From the NCBI GenBank assembly GCA_910574285.1, contig CAJTAL010000013.1, positions 1 to 64,000 of the forward strand: DNA of 64,000 bases. The letters are read 5' to 3'. The DNA is from Lachnospiraceae bacterium. GTDB lineage: Bacteria; Bacillota; Clostridia; Lachnospirales; Lachnospiraceae. Position 1 is the first letter of the stretch. Every line of letters starts with the position of its first letter. The position numbers and the translations under genes were made by a program. The notes under the pieces were generated by a model. The model worked only from the letters and a program-made list of their open reading frames with translations, ran no database searches and was not told the DNA's origin. Shown piece by piece: positions 59,196 to 64,000 of the stretch.

Positions 59196-59407
59196 TGTTA
59201 TGCCTCCTGTCTTTTGCCTGTATTTGTAATGTGTAATCAGTATAAAAAATCTGACTTTCAAATAAAAGCCAGATTTTGAAAAATTATATACATATATTGA
59301 CATGAATCAGAATGCATAGTCATTTTTTAATTTGCAGTATTTTAGTAAAAATGAAAATAGAATTTTTCCATCATCAGACACCCTCTTTCCCTATTTAAAA
59401 TCTTAAT

Positions 59408-60034
59408 CTATTCCAACAGCATACGTCCGCATTCTCCCACAGACACAACCTCTTTTGCCCTCCCATAGAATGTCGACAGCGGTATGCTTAAGAGCCGCGC
59501 CGCTTCTTTTCCCGGAATCTCTCCGCTTCTCCACTGGTAACAGATCTGTTCAAAATTATCCGGCAGATCCCGCTTCGGTCTTCCAAACTGTACTCCCCGC
59601 ATCTTCGCTGCCTCTATACCTTCTTTCTGTCTCTCCCTGATATTCTTACGCTCATTCTCCGCCACAAACGACAAGATCTGCAGGACGACGTCACTTAAGA
59701 AAGTTCCCATCAAGTCCTTCCCTCTCCTGGTATCCAGAAGTTCCATATCCAGCACTACGATGTCTACTCTCTTCTCCTTCGTCAGAAATCTCCACTGCTC
59801 CAATATCTCTTCATAATTTCTTCCCAGACGGTCGATGCTCTTGACAAAGATTACATCATCTTCCTGCAGCCTTCTGACCATCCGGTGATACATCGGACGT
59901 TCGAAGTCCTTGCCGGACTGTTTATCCATATAAATATTCTCTCTCGGCACCGCAATATCGTGCAGCGCTCTCATCTGCCGGGCTTCATTCTGCTCCCTGG
60001 TACTTACACGTACATAACCGTACATCATCTTCAT
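59408..60034 (-). CDS. serine recombinase (resolvase/invertase type)
   Basis: A 208-residue site-specific recombinase of the small resolvase/invertase class. The catalytic serine is in YGYVRVSTREQNEARQ (about residue 11). Other active-site elements are DKQSGKDFERPMYHRMVRRL, VKSIDRLGRNYEEILEQWRF, and ENERKNIRERQKEGIEAA. The C-terminal helix-turn-helix is short (GKEAARLLSIPLSTFYGRA). Purine-rich GAAAGAGAGGTCGAA precedes ATG at 60034. No transposon ends, partner transposase or clear inverted crossover sites are seen near it, so it may be a domesticated gene or act elsewhere. Confidence 0.92.
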   Translation of the reverse strand: MKMMYGYVRVSTREQNEARQMRALHDIAVPRENIYMDKQSGKDFERPMYHRMVRRLQEDDVIFVKSIDRLGRNYEEILEQWRFLTKEKRVDIVVLDMELLDTRRGKDLMGTFLSDVVLQILSFVAENERKNIRERQKEGIEAAKMRGVQFGRPKRDLPDNFEQICYQWRSGEIPGKEAARLLSIPLSTFYGRAKEVVSVGECGRMLLE

Positions 60035-60147
60035 TTCGACCTCTCTTTCTCTTCTGTAAATAATAGCGAGCGTTTCGTTCCGCCACTTTATTTTAATATG
60101 AACTGATTTGAATAAGTCGAAATAAATAAAATGAATATCAAAATATA

Positions 60148-60651
60148 TCAGTACTTCCGAAGCGTATCCTGAGAATCATCCGTGGTCTTCTCAATCCTTT
60201 TAATCACTGCATAATAACCATTCTCACCATTCGTCTTCACCTTCACACGGTCGCCGACTTTACGGCCCCTGATCGCCTTTCCAAGCGGAGACTCTATACT
60301 GATCAGCCCCTGCAGGGAATTTCCTCTTACACTGGTGACCAGGCGGTATGTTTCTGTCTCGTCGTCTTCTTCAAAATAAACATCTACCGTATTATTGATT
60401 CCTACCTCGTCGTCCTTCGATACGTCAGATACGATTCTTGCATTCTTAAGCATCTTCTCCAGATAGCGAATCCGGCTTTCATTGCGGTTCTTGTCCTGCT
60501 TCGCCGCCTTATATTCGAAGTTCTCGCTCAGATCTCCCTGGGCGCGGGCCTCCTTGACGGCTTCCAGTTCCTTCTTCCGTACTACCAACTTCCTGTATTC
60601 AATCTCTTCCTTTATCTTCTGCACATCGCTTTTCGTCAACTGTTCTCTCAT
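60148..60651 (-). CDS. greA: transcription elongation factor GreA
   Basis: A 167-residue factor that stimulates cleavage of backtracked RNA by RNA polymerase. The N-terminal coiled coil ends in ARAQGDLSENFEYKAAKQDK, with the acidic tip residues of Gre factors. The C-terminal FKBP-like domain has NTVDVYFEEDDETETYRLVT and SPLGKAIRGRKVGDRVKV. Length is slightly above the typical 158. It is probably transcribed alone, behind GCAGAGGTT. Confidence 0.93.
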   Translation of the reverse strand: MREQLTKSDVQKIKEEIEYRKLVVRKKELEAVKEARAQGDLSENFEYKAAKQDKNRNESRIRYLEKMLKNARIVSDVSKDDEVGINNTVDVYFEEDDETETYRLVTSVRGNSLQGLISIESPLGKAIRGRKVGDRVKVKTNGENGYYAVIKRIEKTTDDSQDTLRKY

Positions 60652-60796
60652 AACCTCTGCTTCCTTTACCCTTTCTCTTTTACAAAAATACTCCGGACGG
60701 ATATCATCATATCACAAAATAACATCCCAAAAAAGCAGAAAACAAGAAAATATAAAAAATATAAAAACAAGTAAAATCCGAATATAAATATATCAA

Positions 60797-61720
60797 TCAG
60801 ATATGCTCCGCAAACACGGTCAGAACATCCTTGAGCGGGTTCCACAGATGCGGGTTCGTCTGATCAATGAATTGCTTTATCTGCAGCCCTGTCGTTACGC
60901 CCCGCTCATAAATCAGGCAATGTTCACCCGTCGCTGTCTCACCGATCGCCGTCTTTCCGATCGCCGACACACCTACTGCGATTTCCTTTCCCACCGCAGC
61001 CACACCGGCGCTGTATATCCCCACCGCAGTCGCGCCAAATGCAAACAGGCCAATAGCAAACGCGCCCCAGGCGGCGATCCCGGCGGCAAGCGCTCCCACC
61101 GCCAATACTCCCACTGCCGTTGCGCCAAAGCTAAGTATCCCAATAGAACCGGCGCCGATACTGACCACACCCACCGCAAAATTCCCGATGGCTATAATCC
61201 CTTTCGCTACCCCGTCTCTTCCCAGACGATTGCTGAAACGAACACATATCAGCGGTACGCCCATAATCTTTGTCTTACTCGTATATTGAACGCCTTTGAT
61301 GTATCTGGTCAGTTCGTCCACCTTTTTCTCAAGCCTCAGATTGTCTTCCTGTATTCGTCTGTCTTCCTGTATTCGTCTGTCTTCCTGTATTCGTCTGTCT
61401 CCCTGCAGCCGTTCTTCTTTTCTCACCTCCCCTTCCTGCAGTCGGTTTTCTTCTTTTATCCGTTCTCCCCGCAGACTGTCCCTGTTATAATCCTTTGCAT
61501 ATATCCTTCCGCTCTCCTCGTCCAGATAGTCCTTAAGAAGATAATCCAGACTGACCTGAAACAATTCTGACAGTGCAATTAACTTGGATATCTCAGGTAT
61601 ACTGCTTCCGGCCTCCCATTTACTGACCGATTGTCTGGTGATTCCCAGCCTGTCAGCAAGCTGCTCCTGTGACATACCGGATTTCTTTCTTTGTATTGTA
61701 AGTTTCTGTGCCAGATTCAA
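60797..61720 (-). CDS. HTH (XRE) protein with glycine-pentad hydrophobic domain
   Basis: A 307-residue protein. Residues 1-65 are an XRE helix-turn-helix (SGMSQEQLADRLGITRQSVS, then KWEAGSSIPE). Residues about 85-140 are a charged helix with three copies of a six-residue repeat (RRIQED). Residues 174-265 are a striking pentad repeat, Gly-x-x-Ala/Ser-x: 14 perfect units in a row (GIIAI GNFAV GVVSI...), one hexad, then three more. The C-terminus (LKDVLTVFAEHI) is short. It may be a membrane-linked or polymer-forming regulator; the repeat could form a solenoid or insert in a membrane. Function unknown. It is divergent from the uracil-DNA glycosylase gene. Confidence 0.8.
   Translation of the reverse strand: MNLAQKLTIQRKKSGMSQEQLADRLGITRQSVSKWEAGSSIPEISKLIALSELFQVSLDYLLKDYLDEESGRIYAKDYNRDSLRGERIKEENRLQEGEVRKEERLQGDRRIQEDRRIQEDRRIQEDNLRLEKKVDELTRYIKGVQYTSKTKIMGVPLICVRFSNRLGRDGVAKGIIAIGNFAVGVVSIGAGSIGILSFGATAVGVLAVGALAAGIAAWGAFAIGLFAFGATAVGIYSAGVAAVGKEIAVGVSAIGKTAIGETATGEHCLIYERGVTTGLQIKQFIDQTNPHLWNPLKDVLTVFAEHI
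61344..61400 (-). repeat. 18-bp in-frame tandem repeat in the HTH protein
   Basis: Three near-identical copies of TCTTCCTGTATTCGTCTG (plus-strand reading) encode RRIQED units between the DNA-binding and pentad domains. Confidence 0.9.
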
Positions 61721-61953
61721 ACTTTTCTTACCTGCCTTTCTTAGATAGTCAAATACCTTTGGAATTCCTCTTGTATACGCTTTACTTTACCTTTCTTCAG
61801 GCAAATTATCAAGAAAACAGTACATGGAAATTTGTCAACCAACAGTTGCATAACTATCTTCCTGTGATTATAATATCATTATCAGTCACAAAATATTAAG
61901 AAAGAATGTGCCTTGGCGCATTCTTAAGCCTTACGTATAATAAGGAGAATACA

Positions 61954-62520
61954 ATGTATACATGGAAGGACATTGAACAATATATCGCCTCCTGCGCACG
62001 CTGCCCCTTAAGCCAGACACGCCGTCTGCCTGTCATGGGCAGGGGCAGCCACAGCGCCGATATCATGCTGATCGCAGAGGCTCCCGGCGGTCAGGAGGAC
62101 CTTGAAGGACTCCCTTTTGTCGGCCGTTCCGGAAAACTGTTGGATGAACTGTTAAAGAGCTGTTCCTTAACAAGGGATGAGATCTATATCACCAATATCC
62201 TGAAATGCCATCCTCCGGGAAACCGCGATCCAAAAGAAGCCGAGAAAGAAGCCTGTATTTCTTATCTGAAATACGAGACATTCCTTCTGAAACCCAAAAT
62301 CATCGTCTGTCTCGGCCGTGTCGCCGCACAGCGTATCATCGCGCCGGATTACAAGATCACACGGCAGCACGGCACATGGACCAGCCGGAAAGGCTGCTTC
62401 ATGACCGTGGTATACCACCCTTCGGCGATACTCCGCGATCCCTCTAAACTGGACGTAACGAAAGCAGACTTCCGGGAAATCGTAAGAAAGCGTGACGAAC
62501 TGCGAACGGCTCATCTATAG
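61954..62520 (+). CDS. uracil-DNA glycosylase, family 4 (iron-sulfur)
   Basis: A 188-residue DNA repair enzyme that removes uracil from DNA. The start at 61954 (MYTWKDIEQY) follows AAGGAG; an upstream in-frame ATG at 61906 is less likely. The [4Fe-4S] cysteines are seen at the N-terminus (SCARCPLSQT) and in NILKCHPPGNRDPKEAEKEAC. The active-site motif is LIAEAPGGQEDLEGLPFVGR, with the C-terminal YHPSAILRDPSK. This is the type shared by Thermotoga, archaea and many clostridia. It is divergent from the HTH-pentad gene and convergent with bioB, whose stop is only 6 bases away. Confidence 0.95.
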   Translation: MYTWKDIEQYIASCARCPLSQTRRLPVMGRGSHSADIMLIAEAPGGQEDLEGLPFVGRSGKLLDELLKSCSLTRDEIYITNILKCHPPGNRDPKEAEKEACISYLKYETFLLKPKIIVCLGRVAAQRIIAPDYKITRQHGTWTSRKGCFMTVVYHPSAILRDPSKLDVTKADFREIVRKRDELRTAHL

Positions 62521-62525
62521 CTTGC

Positions 62526-63500
62526 CTACAATTTTGCCTGATATCCGAGCCGTCTGATCATCTCCATGTCGCTCTCCACCGTATATCCGGCGGTCGTCAG
62601 CATGTCTCCTGATATGGCGGCGTTGGCTCCGGAGAGAAAGCTCTTCTCTCCTTTATCATCCAGCAGCCCGCGTCCGCCTGCCAGCCGGATTGCCGCATCC
62701 GGGAGGATGAATCGGTACACCGCAGCGATCCGTCTCATATCCTCTACAGACAATCGTTCATTCTGCTCATAGGGCGTTCCTGGTATAGGATTCAGCATAT
62801 TCACAGGCACGCTTTTAATCCCCAGCCCTCTAAGCGTAAACGCCATATCGACCCGGTCCTCTGCCGTCTCTCCAAGCCCCATGATACCGCCGCTGCATAC
62901 TTCAAGCCCCGCCTGCTGCGCCGCCCGTACCGCACACAGCTTATCTTCAAAAGTATGGGTGGTACAGACATTTGGAAAATTCCGTTCGGATGTCTCCAGA
63001 TTATTATGTACGCGGGATGCCCCCGCCTCCTTCACCCTGGAATACTGTTCTTTCGTTAAGAGGCCGAAAGATACGCACACTTCGATCTCTACATTCTCTT
63101 TCACCGCCCGAATCGCCCCGCACATTTTTTCAATCTCCCTGTCATTCAAAGCGCGCCCGGAAGTAACGATGGAATATCTCAGCACGCCTCGTTCTGCATT
63201 ATATCTCGCCTGCCGTACGATCTCATCCGTCTCAAGCAGCGGATACTCCTTTGCCGAAGTGTGATAATATACGGACTGTGCGCAGAACTTACAATTCTCC
63301 GAACATTTCCCGCTCTTGCCGTTGATGATCGTACAGATATCGAATCTGTTCCCGCAAAAAAATCTGCGTATCTCATCCGCCGCACGGCAGACCTCTTCTA
63401 ACGGCTCGTCATACAAACGAAGCGCCTCTTCCTTCGTAACCTGATATCCCTTCAATATCTTCTCTTTCATCTGTTCCGCCAATCCTATATTCTGCTCCAT
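62526..63500 (-). CDS. bioB: biotin synthase
   Basis: A 324-residue radical-SAM enzyme that inserts sulfur into dethiobiotin. The SAM [4Fe-4S] cluster motif is KCSENCKFCAQSVYYHTSA (CxxxCxxC). The [2Fe-2S] ligands and substrate residues are in IEVCVSFGLL, RVHNNLETSERNFPNVCTTH, EVCSGGIMGLGE, and NMLNPIPGTP, followed by RLAGGRGLL. The length is typical. No other biotin gene follows in the window; a candidate BirA-type operator is noted upstream. Confidence 0.95.
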   Translation of the reverse strand: MEQNIGLAEQMKEKILKGYQVTKEEALRLYDEPLEEVCRAADEIRRFFCGNRFDICTIINGKSGKCSENCKFCAQSVYYHTSAKEYPLLETDEIVRQARYNAERGVLRYSIVTSGRALNDREIEKMCGAIRAVKENVEIEVCVSFGLLTKEQYSRVKEAGASRVHNNLETSERNFPNVCTTHTFEDKLCAVRAAQQAGLEVCSGGIMGLGETAEDRVDMAFTLRGLGIKSVPVNMLNPIPGTPYEQNERLSVEDMRRIAAVYRFILPDAAIRLAGGRGLLDDKGEKSFLSGANAAISGDMLTTAGYTVESDMEMIRRLGYQAKL

Positions 63501-63673
63501 GCTCCTGACCTCTGCCCTTTCTGTCTATATTATGTACATGTCCTCACTTCTGTATCGCCAGACTTTCCCTGGCCCGGACAAATATCCGCGGCCACCGCCA
63601 GATGTGCATGCAGCCATACAAACTGACTCGCTGCCCGCGGGAATAAACATACTATATAATATCTCCCCTCCAA

Positions 63674-63704
63674 TTGTCAACCAAGTTATTCCGTTGGTTT
63701 ACTT
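63674..63704 (-). promoter_or_regulatory. candidate BirA operator upstream of bioB
   Basis: TTGTCAACC (63674-63682) and GGTTTACTT (63696-63704) form an imperfect palindrome with a 13-base spacer, resembling TTGTTAACC-(N14-15)-GGTTAACAA, the biotin-repressor operator. Six of nine bases match between the arms. It lies about 175 bases upstream of the bioB start, and the MarR operators lie further right. Confidence 0.3.
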
Positions 63705-63758
63705 TATATCTGTTTTATATCTACTTTATATCTACTTTATATCTGCTTTATCTGCATT
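63704..63758. repeat. 11-bp short tandem repeats
   Basis: Four copies of TTTATATCTAC / TTTATATCTGT-type units followed by a partial fifth (TTTATCTGC). They are AT-rich and placed between bioB and the marR promoter; no coding potential. Confidence 0.85.
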
Positions 63759-63770
63759 GATCAAATACTT

Positions 63771-63832
63771 GTTGACAAATCAACTTTAAATCTGATATAT
63801 TTTATACGGCAAAGAAGTTGACAAATCAACTT
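63771..63832 (+). promoter_or_regulatory. promoter with two palindromic operators of the MarR gene
   Basis: Two copies of a palindrome: GTTGACAAATCAAC (63771-63784) and AAGTTGACAAATCAACTT (63815-63832). The first overlaps the -35 box TTGACA (63772-63777); the -10 box TATATT follows at 63796-63801, spacer 18. The second lies between the predicted start and the ribosome site. This is a typical layout for autorepression by the adjoining regulator. Confidence 0.7.
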
Positions 63833-63856
63833 TTATACTTTGAAGGAGAATGATTC

Positions 63857-64000
63857 ATGATCCACAGATTTGAACAACTGACTACCGGCGTATCACAGAT
63901 CTACAAGAACATCCAGAGAATCAAGAAGCTGGAGATGCGTTCCCTGGGATTAAAGGGAACCCATGTCATGTGCCTTTACTTCCTGCATTCACATGCCGAA
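63857..64000 (+). CDS. MarR-family regulator, N-terminal part
   Basis: The first 48 codons of a gene cut by the window edge. ATG at 63857 follows GAAGGAGAATGATTC. The peptide MIHRFEQLTTGVSQIYKNIQ and the following helix RIKKLEMRSLGLKGTHVMCL resemble the dimer helix and first DNA-domain helix of MarR regulators, including FabT-like repressors that head fatty-acid synthesis operons in Firmicutes. Its two operator palindromes upstream fit autoregulation. What follows is outside the window. Confidence 0.6.
   Translation, partial: MIHRFEQLTTGVSQIYKNIQRIKKLEMRSLGLKGTHVMCLYFLHSHAE

Overview
The window looks like a chromosomal stretch of a spore-forming, anaerobic Firmicute of the Lachnospiraceae / Clostridium cluster XIVa type. 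This is inferred from gene content, not from a database match: spoIID, a ferredoxin-dependent 2-oxoacid oxidoreductase, a GatCAB plus archaeal-type AspRS route to Asn-tRNA, a T-box leader, class II GalT, many AAGGAG-type ribosome sites, and VaFE-repeat surface proteins. No phage, IS element or CRISPR array is visible, and most of the window is ordinary core chromosome with small accessory islands.

Region by region. 1-7 kb: a tellurium-resistance-like (Ter) stress cluster. On the minus strand lie a trypsin-like protease with an unusual N-terminus, a YceG-like protein, TelA and TerD; a divergent CitE-like lyase is on the plus strand. The cluster runs off the left edge. 7-10.6 kb: pyridoxamine kinase, a long structured leader in front of a chemoreceptor, a probable small RNA, and tRNA-Ser(CGA). 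10.7-16.7 kb (minus): LarE and a fused His-rich LarC (nickel-pincer cofactor), a C39-type peptidase, a YihY-type membrane protein and SpoIID. 16.9-18 kb: tmRNA, followed by what reads as a complete, compact type I toxin-antitoxin locus with convergent overlapping RNAs; this is the most interesting find in the window. 18-22 kb: an AraC regulator, glycogen phosphorylase, and an Hsp20 with a degenerate CIRCE operator. 22-25.9 kb (minus): zinc-ribbon membrane protein, small unknown protein, smpB, rnr, secG. 26-29.7 kb: an ABC-2 exporter (ATPase plus two permeases). 29.8-35 kb: T-box, aspS, gatC, gatA, gatB, a complete indirect Asn-tRNA pathway. 35-39.1 kb: helical unknown, ClC transporter, ECF sigma and its membrane anti-sigma. 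39.2-44 kb: a broken small membrane gene, yfcE, galT, galK and a divergent AraC regulator. 44-49.3 kb: a four-subunit 2-oxoacid:ferredoxin oxidoreductase, an NSS-family transporter and an AIM24 protein. 49.5-55.4 kb: two VaFE-repeat surface proteins, one of about 1,710 residues. 56-63.5 kb: a PD-(D/E)XK-like protein with a repeat coiled coil, an AraC regulator, a YczE membrane protein, a serine recombinase, GreA, an HTH protein fused to glycine pentads, a family-4 uracil-DNA glycosylase and BioB. The right edge holds the start of a MarR regulator with two operator palindromes in its promoter region.

Functional links: ssrA and smpB, the two parts of trans-translation, lie 5.5 kb apart, with smpB next to rnr. 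The aspS-gatCAB block makes Asn-tRNA through Asp-tRNA(Asn) under T-box control. The galT-galK pair lies opposite a regulator that probably controls it. A recurring feature of this genome is in-frame tandem repeats in linker regions: the Ter protease, LarC twice, the PD-(D/E)XK protein and the HTH-pentad protein.
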